The notes under the pieces are model-generated. The model was not told the DNA's origin and made no database searches. It saw nothing but the letters and a program-made list of their open reading frames with translations. This document shows, piece after piece, positions 1 to 5,981 of a DNA stretch of 7,484 bases. The position numbers and the translations under genes are program-made. Every line of letters begins with the position of its first letter. The first letter of the stretch is position 1. Origin of the DNA: Rickettsiales bacterium (GTDB taxonomy: Bacteria > Pseudomonadota > Alphaproteobacteria > Rickettsiales > Anaplasmataceae); the NCBI GenBank assembly GCA_031266615.1, contig JAISAR010000124.1, positions 1 through 7,484 on the forward strand, read 5' to 3'.

Positions 1-117
1 AATCTGGGATTCGGCCTTGTTGGTGTTAGTGTCAGCTCGGCTTCACCCTCCCTTATGAGATATTTTAGCTCTAATATCTCATATTATAAAGATACAAGTG
101 TCGGAGCACTGGGATGA
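1..117 (+). CDS. Possible 3' end of a gene entering from the left edge
   Basis: One plus-strand frame is open from base 1 to a TGA at 115-117, giving 38 residues that end in DTSVGALG. The other two plus frames close within about 60 bases. The stop falls inside the repeated GCACTGGGATGAC motif, so a repeat insertion may have set the present C-terminus. The composition (rich in Ser, Gly and Val) matches no family I recognise. Thirty-eight open codons can occur by chance, so this may simply be non-coding DNA. Confidence 0.2.
   Translation, partial: NLGFGLVGVSVSSASPSLMRYFSSNISYYKDTSVGALG
54..83. repeat. Perfect 11-bp inverted repeat (hairpin)
   Basis: TATGAGATATT at 54-64 is exactly complementary to AATATCTCATA at 73-83, across an 8-base loop. 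The stem is AT-rich and has no T-tract long enough for a classical rho-independent terminator. It could be a weak bidirectional terminator or the end of a small mobile repeat. It lies inside the short open frame that enters from the left edge. Confidence 0.6.
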
Positions 118-206
118 CAAAAAAAGGAGGCACTGAGATGACACCGTCTGCTACGCAAATTACCTACAAATATCATAATATTTATACAAATGTGCTTCTC
201 AACCTG
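106..206. repeat. Dispersed intergenic repeat, copy A
   Basis: GCACTGGGATGAC at 106-118 recurs 24 bases later as GCACTGAGATGAC (130-142). The following stretch at 146-206, starting GTCTGCTACGCAAATTACC, closely matches 3130-3188 in the iscS-argB spacer, including the downstream TACAAATGTGC / TACAGATGTGC block. Copies with shared blocks and scattered substitutions indicate an old, non-coding repeat family. This is seen directly in the window; the genome-wide copy number is unknown. Confidence 0.75.
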
Positions 207-264
207 ACTATATGAACATTTATAATTAACTTTTTACAACCTTATTCTGAAAGCATATCAAATT

Positions 265-1518
265 TTAACCTCCTGAAGCTATTTCTACTTCTACTTCCTT
301 TTGTGGTGGCTGAAAAATTTGCATGGAAGTGTATGGAACACACGGTTGCTTAATAACCTCAGTTGACTTTGTAAATATGCTGCTATTTCTCTCGAAACTC
401 TTACCTATGACTTCTGCAACAACTTTTCCTCCTAAAAAACAGCTTGGCCCCAAACTTTTTTTCTCCTCATTTTCTAATTCGTCAAACCTTGCTTTGCTCT
501 CCTCATCAACAAACTCCACTTTTATTTCATTACTATTTTCCTCACTACAATGTAAACAAATATCGATCTTTCCTGCTCTAGTAACAAAAAACATTTCAAT
601 GCTACCTGAAATATCTGCATAATTTCTTTTTTCTCCTTCGCCTTTTTCAATTTTTGCTGCACTTTCTCTGATCTGTAATATACAAACTCTTAACTCTGGG
701 TCTTTTATTTCTTGATTATTTATGATTTGTGCAGGTTCAACAATACTATCTTGTGCACATTTAATATAAAAACATCCATTATCTATTATGTTTACTTCCA
801 GTCCATCTTCTTGAGTGTGCTCACTTTTGTTTAAAATACTTTTATGTGCTACATTTTTGAGCTTGTCTTCAACTTCCTTATATTGTGTATTAAGATTGTC
901 CTCAAAGTTACTAGTTGCTTGTATTATCGTACCATTATCACGGTAGAAATCATGTCTTATCTTTCCACCTCGCAACACTAACTTACTAATGATATGTTTT
1001 ATGGTGTTAAAACTTTTTTCAGATAATTCATTTTCGTCATCACTGCCTTGATCATCAAAAGTGTCAGAAAATCCATATTGTCTACTCGCTGTAGGGCAAC
1101 AGGATATTACTTTGAGAGCCTCTAATACTTCCAAAAATATGAAATTTGTTACAGTTTTATCCTCGTCTCCACAGCGTAAATTTAACCTCAGTCCTTGTTC
1201 TAGGTATTCGTCTACCACGCGTCTAATACCCTCTAGAGTATTATCCATGTCACTACTTTCTTGATTTTTTTGAGCATTCTCTTTTTCTACATTTTTTACC
1301 GCTTTACGAAGTTCTTTATCGAATCTTGCGAGAAAGCCTTCAGCAAACTGCTTCTCATTTTCAGTAGGTTGCATCTCTACTGAGGGTGAGCCTTCTTCTA
1401 AAAAAGATAAAGGGCCACATGAAACATACTCCTCACCTTCGTTTGTCCAATCAATTTCTGAACATTTTGAATAAAGCTCTTGCCTATTGTGCATTCCATA
1501 AGTCATATTGATAACCAT
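265..1518 (-). CDS. Hypothetical acidic 417-residue protein, no recognised family
   Basis: I do not recognise a family. The reading frame is long and intact. The protein is hydrophilic and acidic, with no signal peptide and no membrane segment, so it is either cytosolic or exported without a Sec signal. Residues 52-112 look mostly helical and charged. A DDQGSDDENE acidic patch lies at 155-164 and a short coiled-coil-like stretch at about 205-228. The second half (about 240-345) alternates hydrophobic residues as beta strands do (YADISGSIEMFFVTR, KIDICLHCSEE). Twelve cysteines are spread along it, including CC at 140-141 and CLHC at 321-324, but not in a clear metal-binding pattern. I start it at the first ATG. 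No strong Shine-Dalgarno is visible, and ATGs at codons 5 and 9 are alternatives. A TACAAT (1543-1548) could be a -10 box, with a poor -35. It sits downstream of iscS on the same strand, 183 bases away, so it is probably separately transcribed. It may be a lineage-restricted or host-interaction protein, but nothing in the sequence proves that. Confidence 0.8.
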   Translation of the reverse strand: MVINMTYGMHNRQELYSKCSEIDWTNEGEEYVSCGPLSFLEEGSPSVEMQPTENEKQFAEGFLARFDKELRKAVKNVEKENAQKNQESSDMDNTLEGIRRVVDEYLEQGLRLNLRCGDEDKTVTNFIFLEVLEALKVISCCPTASRQYGFSDTFDDQGSDDENELSEKSFNTIKHIISKLVLRGGKIRHDFYRDNGTIIQATSNFEDNLNTQYKEVEDKLKNVAHKSILNKSEHTQEDGLEVNIIDNGCFYIKCAQDSIVEPAQIINNQEIKDPELRVCILQIRESAAKIEKGEGEKRNYADISGSIEMFFVTRAGKIDICLHCSEENSNEIKVEFVDEESKARFDELENEEKKSLGPSCFLGGKVVAEVIGKSFERNSSIFTKSTEVIKQPCVPYTSMQIFQPPQKEVEVEIASGG

Positions 1519-1625
1519 TATTTACTTATATCTTCTATGCTGATTGTAGAATATAGGTAAGTCAACGAAAAAGTAGATCTCTTTTATGACCAAATTATGG
1601 TAAAAAATTTTGAGGAGAAACGCAG

Positions 1626-1796
1626 ATGAGCACCGCAGAATACTTGGGAGAAGCGCAAGCAAGTTTTGACACAAAGTCAGAAAGCAGGTTATGCAGGAGA
1701 TCTAATGAGAGTCCCATTTCACGGTGTTTAAATCTACTCCTTCTTGCACCATTTCCCAAAGTGGGCTCATTTCTCTTAGTCGTCCAACATTTTTAG
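1626..1796 (+). CDS. Possible 56-residue ORF with strong ribosome binding site
   Basis: GAGGAG at 1612-1617 lies 8 bases before ATG at 1626, a better Shine-Dalgarno than any of the long genes here has. The frame begins MSTAEYLGEAQASFD and runs to TAG at 1794-1796. Its last 32 codons are antisense to the 3' end of iscS, so that part is probably not selected as protein. Two readings fit: a tiny expressed peptide, or the surviving 5' end of a gene truncated by rearrangement beside iscS. I recognise no family. Confidence 0.25.
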   Translation: MSTAEYLGEAQASFDTKSESRLCRRSNESPISRCLNLLLLAPFPKVGSFLLVVQHF

Positions 1797-2949
1797 CAAC
1801 AAGATCTGCTGCGTATAAAATTTCATCTTTAGTCGTAAATCGGCCAAGGCCAAATCTAATTGATGAATGCCCAAGGTCATGGCCATTGTTTAGTGACCGT
1901 ATGACATAGGAAGGTTCAAGAGATGCAGATGTGCACGCAGAACCGGAACTTACCGCCAAATCCTTGATTGCCATGATGAGGGATTCGCCCTCAACGTAGG
2001 GAAAACTTAAGTTTAGGTTGCCAGGAATTCTATTTTCATAATCACCGTTTAAAACAACATCAGGAAATGTTTCTTTTACCTTGCTGTACAAAATATCTCT
2101 CAGTTCTTCCAACTTGGTTGCTTCTGTTTCCATTTCTTCTTTAGCAATACGTGCTGCTTCACCAAAACCAACTGCAAGAGGAGTTGGAACTGTTCCGGAG
2201 CGCATACCTCTCTCCTGTCCACCACCACTAATCAGTGGTGTCAGCCTAACACGAGGATTCTTTCTCCGGACATATAATGCACCTATTCCCATGGGTCCAT
2301 AAATTTTGTGGCTAGAAAGGCTCATGAGATCAATGTTCATTTCATTAACATCGATCGGCACTTTTCCAAAGCTTTGAGCAGCGTCTGTGTGGAAAAATAT
2401 ATTATGCTTTCTACATATTGCACCAATTTCCTTGACAGGTTGCATTACTCCGATTTCATTATTTGCCATCATCACTGAAACCAGAATTGTTCTATCAGTG
2501 ATTGCTTCTTCGAGTTTCGACAAATCTATAATTCCATTTTGCTTAATAGGCAAATATGTAACTTTAAAGCCTTCATTCTCCAGATGCCGACAAGAATCCA
2601 AAACGCACTTGTGCTCTGTGCAGACAGTTATTATGTGATCTCCTTTATTTTTATAAAAGTGAGCAACGCCCTTTATTGCCATGTTATTTGACTCGGTTGC
2701 ACCTGAGGTAAAGATAATTTCTTTGCTATCTGCGTTTACCAGATCGGCAATGTGCCTCCTTGCTTTTTCCACTGCTTCCTCAGCAGCCCAACCAAATGAA
2801 TGGCTACGAGAGTGTGCATTACTAAACTCACCAAAATAAGGTATCATCACCTCTAAAACACGAGGGTCTACTTTAGTAGTAGACTGATAATCAAGAAATA
2901 TCGGTAGTTTTATCTTAGCACTGTGTGCTTTCTCATTTTCTACATTCAT
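1702..2949 (-). CDS. iscS: Cysteine desulfurase IscS
   Basis: This is a PLP-dependent class V aminotransferase-fold enzyme. It removes sulfur from L-cysteine (giving alanine) as an enzyme-bound persulfide for Fe-S cluster assembly on IscU and for tRNA thiolation. All hallmarks are present in a 415-residue product: N-terminal LPIFLDYQSTT, TSGATESNN (81-89), PLP-stacking His in TEHK (H113), TDAAQ (188-192), PLP lysine in SSHKIYGP (K215), GGGQERGMRSGT (242-253), and the persulfide cysteine in SSGSACTSASLEPSYV (C339). The C-terminal WEMVQEGVDL is typical of rickettsial IscS. The frame stays open to an upstream ATG at 3105, but that extension has no IscS similarity, begins inside repeat DNA and crosses a promoter-like site. 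I therefore start at 2949, although its Shine-Dalgarno is weak. No iscR, iscU, iscA or hscB lies on either side, so the usual isc cluster is split. Confidence 0.96.
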   Translation of the reverse strand: MNVENEKAHSAKIKLPIFLDYQSTTKVDPRVLEVMIPYFGEFSNAHSRSHSFGWAAEEAVEKARRHIADLVNADSKEIIFTSGATESNNMAIKGVAHFYKNKGDHIITVCTEHKCVLDSCRHLENEGFKVTYLPIKQNGIIDLSKLEEAITDRTILVSVMMANNEIGVMQPVKEIGAICRKHNIFFHTDAAQSFGKVPIDVNEMNIDLMSLSSHKIYGPMGIGALYVRRKNPRVRLTPLISGGGQERGMRSGTVPTPLAVGFGEAARIAKEEMETEATKLEELRDILYSKVKETFPDVVLNGDYENRIPGNLNLSFPYVEGESLIMAIKDLAVSSGSACTSASLEPSYVIRSLNNGHDLGHSSIRFGLGRFTTKDEILYAADLVAKNVGRLREMSPLWEMVQEGVDLNTVKWDSH

Positions 2950-2986
2950 AGTCAGTATAAAAGTTTGAGCATAGAAGCTACAGTAC

Positions 2987-3015
2987 TTCATAGCACTAAA
3001 ACTTAATTTTTTCAA
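2987..3015 (-). promoter_or_regulatory. Candidate iscS promoter
   Basis: On the minus strand, TTGAAA (3010-3015; 5 of 6 to the sigma-70 -35 consensus), a 17-base spacer and TATGAA (2987-2992; 4 of 6) would start transcription near 2980, about 30 bases before the ATG at 2949. This also argues against translation starting at 3105. A perfect inverted repeat, CAAGAT-ATA-ATCTTG (3013-3027), overlaps the -35 box and could be an operator. It does not resemble the known IscR sites. Confidence 0.4.
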
Positions 3016-3081
3016 GATATAATCTTGCTCAAGTACAAAATCCAGTATACAAACGTTGTCCACAGAGATAACGAGGAAGGA

Positions 3082-3127
3082 GCACTGGCTATGACGCTGG
3101 TTCATTCTATAATGATGTCACCCAAGT
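3082..3127. repeat. Degenerate inverted repeat of the ACTGG-ATGAC motif
   Basis: GCACTGGCTATGAC (3082-3095) matches the GCACTGGGATGAC motif of the left-edge repeat. GTCACCCAAGT (3117-3127) is an imperfect reverse complement of it. Together they could fold over about 21 bases, like a very small MITE. The structure lies in the untranslated 5' extension of the iscS frame. Confidence 0.45.
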
Positions 3128-3129
3128 AG

Positions 3130-3188
3130 GTCTGCTACGCAAATTACCCACAAGTCACAATATTCGTACAGATGTGCGTCACGAACTG
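3130..3188. repeat. Dispersed intergenic repeat, copy B
   Basis: This is the best match to copy A (146-206). It shares GTCTGCTACGCAAATTACC (one substitution, at its last base) followed by ACAA, a diverged ATATT block and GATGTGC. It occupies the middle of the 307-base iscS-argB spacer (2950-3256), which otherwise contains the iscS promoter region and no credible gene. Confidence 0.75.
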
Positions 3189-3190
3189 GA

Positions 3191-3250
3191 ATGACACCAT
3201 CTATTATGTAAATTGTTTCCAAACTTTAAACATTCTTACAGTTGTAAGTA
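3191..3250. repeat. Dispersed intergenic repeat, diverged copy C
   Basis: ATGACACCATCTATTATGT at 3191 aligns with ATGACACCGTCTGCTACGC of copy A, and the next AAATT...AAA block also aligns. Copies B and C are thus in tandem, with C more decayed. CTTACA-GT-TGTAAG (3235-3248) near its end is a 6-bp inverted repeat just beyond the argB stop. It may act as a weak terminator, but its loop is very tight. Confidence 0.5.
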
Positions 3251-3256
3251 GTGTAG

Positions 3257-4198
3257 CTACAAATCATTCACAATTGATACACTCAAATTATCTTCAGTAA
3301 ATAGATCAATCAGGATATTAGGTATTCTGCCATTAACTATATGAGCAGTTCCAGCACATTCTTCCACCATTTTGGTACACGCTATAAGTTTTGCAATAAG
3401 CCTTTCTCCTTTAATTTTACCACAATTAATTGATGCATTTAAACTTTTAACAGATATCTTTCTACCACCAATTTTATCTATTTCTTCATCTGCATCACTA
3501 AAGGTCACCATTTTGGATGCAGAAACTGCAATTGCTATCGCACTTGCAGCACTATCGGCATCAACGTGATATGTTTCTTCATTTCCTCCATGACCAATAG
3601 GTGCAATAACTGGTATAAAATCTGACTCCTCAACAAAAAATAATATATCAGGATTGATCTCAGTTGGTACACCGATAAACCCCATATCTAATATTTTTTC
3701 GATATTGTTTGATCCATTCTCCCTAAACGTAGTGCTTATCTTTTCAGCTTTTATTAGGCTGCCATCTTTTCCACATAACCCAATGGCTGAACCACCAGCA
3801 GCATTTATATGCTGAACAATTTTTTTATTAACTGAACCACATAGCGCCATTTCAATGATTTTTACGGTATCTTTGTCTGTAAGTCTGATATCATTTACAA
3901 ACTTACTATCCATACCTAAGGTTTTTAATACAGAATCAATTTCACACTCTCCATCATGAACTATAACTGGATTTATACCAAGCTGTTTCAACAGGACAAC
4001 ATTATGCACAAAAGCATTAAGCAGCGTTCTGTCTGAGATTGTCATACTGCTGCATTTGATGACAAAAGTTTCGCCGACAAAGTTGGGTATATTAGACAGC
4101 ACTTCAAGTAACATTTCTGTTTTTTGTTTAAATGGTACTCCGCCACTTGAAAATTCACTGCTCTTCATTTCTTTATCTTGTAAACTTGAAAAACTCAT
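3257..4198 (-). CDS. argB: ArgB-like acetylglutamate kinase with eroded motifs
   Basis: ArgB phosphorylates N-acetyl-L-glutamate in arginine (and bacterial ornithine) synthesis. The 313-residue product aligns with the amino-acid-kinase fold along its length: FVIK (45-48), VVLLKQLGINPVIVH (67-81), VNKKIVQHINAAGG (123-136), GLCGKDGSLIKAEK (140-153), IPVIAPIGHGG (195-205), VDADSAASAIA (212-222) and NGRIP (289-293). K48, D215 and K270 correspond to E. coli K8, D162 and K217. Key glycines are lost: the GGN loop after K48 reads CSS, HGGG reads HDGE (81-84), the NVNAD motif reads HVDAD (211-215), and the GGM before the last lysine reads GER. A residual kinase, altered specificity, or a non-catalytic protein are all possible. 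No other arginine gene is visible. The start overlaps engB by 26 bases, with AAGG 6 bases before ATG at 4198; an ATG at 4168 is an alternative. The overlap suggests co-transcription and coupled translation with engB. Confidence 0.85.
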   Translation of the reverse strand: MSFSSLQDKEMKSSEFSSGGVPFKQKTEMLLEVLSNIPNFVGETFVIKCSSMTISDRTLLNAFVHNVVLLKQLGINPVIVHDGECEIDSVLKTLGMDSKFVNDIRLTDKDTVKIIEMALCGSVNKKIVQHINAAGGSAIGLCGKDGSLIKAEKISTTFRENGSNNIEKILDMGFIGVPTEINPDILFFVEESDFIPVIAPIGHGGNEETYHVDADSAASAIAIAVSASKMVTFSDADEEIDKIGGRKISVKSLNASINCGKIKGERLIAKLIACTKMVEECAGTAHIVNGRIPNILIDLFTEDNLSVSIVNDL

Positions 4199-4766
4199 CC
4201 CTTACCTTGACTATTTTACACTTAGCACGGGTGCTTATTTGATGAATTGACACATTCTCATTATTAACCCATTTTTGAGTACTTTCTAGAATGGCATCGA
4301 GATTTTTTTGACCTACTTTGTCTATTTTTGTTAGCACAACATCAAAGTTAACATTATTATATGTTAACCAATAAATAAAGTCTTTGTCTATTTCTTTTAG
4401 CCCTACTTTGCTATCTACCAACACAAATACTCTTTTTAGGCTTCTTCTTTGAGCTAAATAATACTCAATCAGGTCTAAATATTGCATTGTTTCTTCCTTG
4501 CTCGCACAAGAATAGCCATACCCTGGCAGATCAACAAGTCTGAACTTGCCATTGTACATAGAGTAAAAATTTATTTGTCTAGTGCACCCAGGTTTAGAAG
4601 AAACTCTGGCAGCTTTTTTGCTGTTTATCAGTAAGTTAATTAAACTGGATTTTCCTACATTTGATCTACCGGCAAACGCAATCTCTGGAACCGATTCATC
4701 TGGTAATAATTTTATGTCTGAAGCTCCAAACATAAAATTGCTGTTTGATGTCATCCTTCTTGCCAT
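4173..4766 (-). CDS. engB: Ribosome biogenesis GTPase EngB (YihA/YsxC)
   Basis: This is a small TRAFAC-class GTPase that binds the large ribosomal subunit precursor and is needed for late 50S assembly; it is usually essential. The 197-residue product has the standard EngB length and all G motifs: P-loop GRSNVGKSS (33-41), the switch I region with SSKPGCTRQINFY (56-68), G3 DLPGYGYS (79-86, the EngB signature), G4 TKID (146-149) and G5 STRAK (178-182). The C-terminus ends in a short basic tail. The start at ATG 4766 gives the expected N-terminal length; an ATG at codon 5 is an alternative, and neither has a strong Shine-Dalgarno. It is the first gene of an engB-argB pair, divergent from prfA. 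A TATAAT at 4798-4803 (minus strand) is a plausible -10 box, with a T-rich -35 region that falls inside the 30-bp palindrome upstream. Confidence 0.96.
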   Translation of the reverse strand: MARRMTSNSNFMFGASDIKLLPDESVPEIAFAGRSNVGKSSLINLLINSKKAARVSSKPGCTRQINFYSMYNGKFRLVDLPGYGYSCASKEETMQYLDLIEYYLAQRRSLKRVFVLVDSKVGLKEIDKDFIYWLTYNNVNFDVVLTKIDKVGQKNLDAILESTQKWVNNENVSIHQISTRAKCKIVKVRDEFFKFTR

Positions 4767-4797
4767 TATATATAGAAATATCTAAGGTAGTATGTAT

Positions 4798-4848
4798 ATT
4801 ATAATGTTATTGCTTGATATAAAAAATTTTTTATTTCAAGCATATATT
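4798..4848. promoter_or_regulatory. Divergent promoter region of engB and prfA
   Basis: Minus-strand TATAAT (4798-4803) would serve engB and plus-strand TATATT (4843-4848, 5 of 6) would serve prfA. Neither has a good -35 at normal spacing. Both flank the palindrome at 4812-4841, so anything binding it could affect both genes. The -10 assignments rest on sequence match only. Confidence 0.35.
4812..4841. repeat. 30-bp palindrome with a single mismatched pair
   Basis: The left arm GCTTGATATAAAAAA (4812-4826) is complementary to the right arm TTTTTTATTTCAAGC (4827-4841), except for one T-T mismatch (4818/4835). There is no loop between the arms. As DNA it is a symmetric protein-binding-type site. 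As RNA, GCTTGA/TCAAGC could only pair around a long A/T core. It is placed centrally between two divergent genes. Confidence 0.8.
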
Positions 4849-4885
4849 GTTTACTTAAGTGGTTAAAATATTAGATCTGAGCTTT

Positions 4886-5965
4886 ATGGATATAGAAAAC
4901 AATTTACAAGATTTGAAGAAAAAATTTAATGATATAGAAAGGAGATTAGAAAATCCTACCAATTTAAGTCAAAAAGAATTTATCAACCTTTCAAAAGAAT
5001 ATTCTGAACTCAGGCCGATCATCAGGATAATCGATGAATATAACACGCTGAAAGAAGAAATTTCAGACTTAGAGGAAATAATAAAAGATGAAAGTAGTGA
5101 ACATGATATAAAAGAGTTAGCAAAAGAAGAACTTCTTGAGAAGCAAAAGGTATCATTACCACAAGTAAAAGCCAAGCTAAAATTAGCGCTATTGCCTAAA
5201 GATGAAGATGATTCAAGAAACGCAATATTAGAAATTAGAGCAGGTACAGGAGGAGAAGAAGCGGCATTATTTGCAGCAATATTATTCCGTATGTACCAAA
5301 AATATGCAGAAAGGAGAAATTGGAAATTTGAGCCAATAAGCATTTCCAGTACAGGTATAGGTGGCTATAAGGAAGCTTCTGCACTGATTAATGGCACAGA
5401 AGTTTTTGCAAGGTTGAAATTTGAATCGGGAGTACATAGGGTGCAGAGGGTACCAGAAACTGAATCCTCGGGAAGGCTGCACACTTCGGCAGCTACTGTT
5501 GCCATACTACCTGAAGTTGAAGAGGTTGATTTTAAAATAGAAGAGAAAGATCTACGAATAGATGTTTACAGGTCTAGCGGCCCCGGAGGGCAGTCAGTAA
5601 ACACAACTGACAGCGCGGTAAGAGTTACTCACCTGCCAACAGGAATAGTTGTAATACAGCAAGATGAAAAATCGCAGCATAAAAACAAGGCTAAAGCGCT
5701 CAAAGTATTGAGAGCAAGATTATATGAAATTGAAAGGCAAAAAAAAGAAATGGAAAGGTCAACTATGAGAAAAAGCCAAATAGGCTCCGGAGATCGTTCT
5801 GAACGCATAAGAACTTATAACTTTCCACAATCAAGAATAACAGACCATAGAATTAATCTGACTTCACATCGGCTAGAGCAGATTATAAAAGAGGGCGAAC
5901 TAGACGAATTTATTGAGGCATTAATTTCACGCAACGAAGCAGAAAGGCTAGCGGGAGAGAGTTAA
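4886..5965 (+). CDS. prfA: Peptide chain release factor 1 (RF1)
   Basis: RF1 reads UAA and UAG stop codons in the ribosomal A site and triggers peptidyl-tRNA hydrolysis. The 359-residue product has the normal RF1 length: a helical N-terminal domain (1-100), the GTGGEEAALFA motif (120-130), the anticodon-like P-x-T tripeptide as PET in RVPETESSGRLHTSAATV (190-192), the catalytic GGQ in SSGPGGQSVNTTDSAVR (234-236), and the conserved SQHKNKAKAL (263-272), GSGDRSERIRTYNFPQSR (300-317) and TDHRINLT (319-326). The P-x-T type motif and RTYNFPQ support RF1 rather than RF2. The frame is open to a GTG at 4859, but ATG 4886 gives the family's usual N-terminus (MDIENNLQDLKKKFNDIE), so I start there; only a weak TGAG precedes it. 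The gene normally followed by prmC in many bacteria is not next to it here. Instead it converges on an exporter gene, with 16 bases between the stops. Confidence 0.97.
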   Translation: MDIENNLQDLKKKFNDIERRLENPTNLSQKEFINLSKEYSELRPIIRIIDEYNTLKEEISDLEEIIKDESSEHDIKELAKEELLEKQKVSLPQVKAKLKLALLPKDEDDSRNAILEIRAGTGGEEAALFAAILFRMYQKYAERRNWKFEPISISSTGIGGYKEASALINGTEVFARLKFESGVHRVQRVPETESSGRLHTSAATVAILPEVEEVDFKIEEKDLRIDVYRSSGPGGQSVNTTDSAVRVTHLPTGIVVIQQDEKSQHKNKAKALKVLRARLYEIERQKKEMERSTMRKSQIGSGDRSERIRTYNFPQSRITDHRINLTSHRLEQIIKEGELDEFIEALISRNEAERLAGES

Positions 5966-5981
5966 AGCCACAATAGAACAA

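Noticed and set aside
31..50. tRNA or tmRNA 3' end suggested by GTCAGCTCGGCTTCACCCTC
   Set aside because: No acceptor or T-arm pairing could be assembled on either strand from the bases present.
323..622. Plus-strand frame of 99 codons inside the hypothetical gene
   Set aside because: It is a mirror of the minus-strand coding frame with low-complexity Ser/Leu/Phe composition and no start signals.
2950..3105. 52-residue N-terminal extension of IscS from the ATG at 3105
   Set aside because: The extension has no resemblance to IscS, starts in repeat DNA and crosses a promoter-like site; the family N-terminus fits the ATG at 2949.
4859..4885. GTG start for RF1 at 4859
   Set aside because: It would add nine residues not typical of RF1, has no ribosome binding site and lies too close to the predicted -10; ATG 4886 gives the usual 359-residue length.
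4969..5343. Minus-strand frame of 124 codons inside prfA
   Set aside because: prfA on the plus strand is unambiguous across this stretch; the opposite frame is Ser-rich shadow sequence.
5966..5981. Shared terminator between prfA and the exporter
   Set aside because: The 16-base gap and its flanks show no stem followed by a T-tract on either strand.
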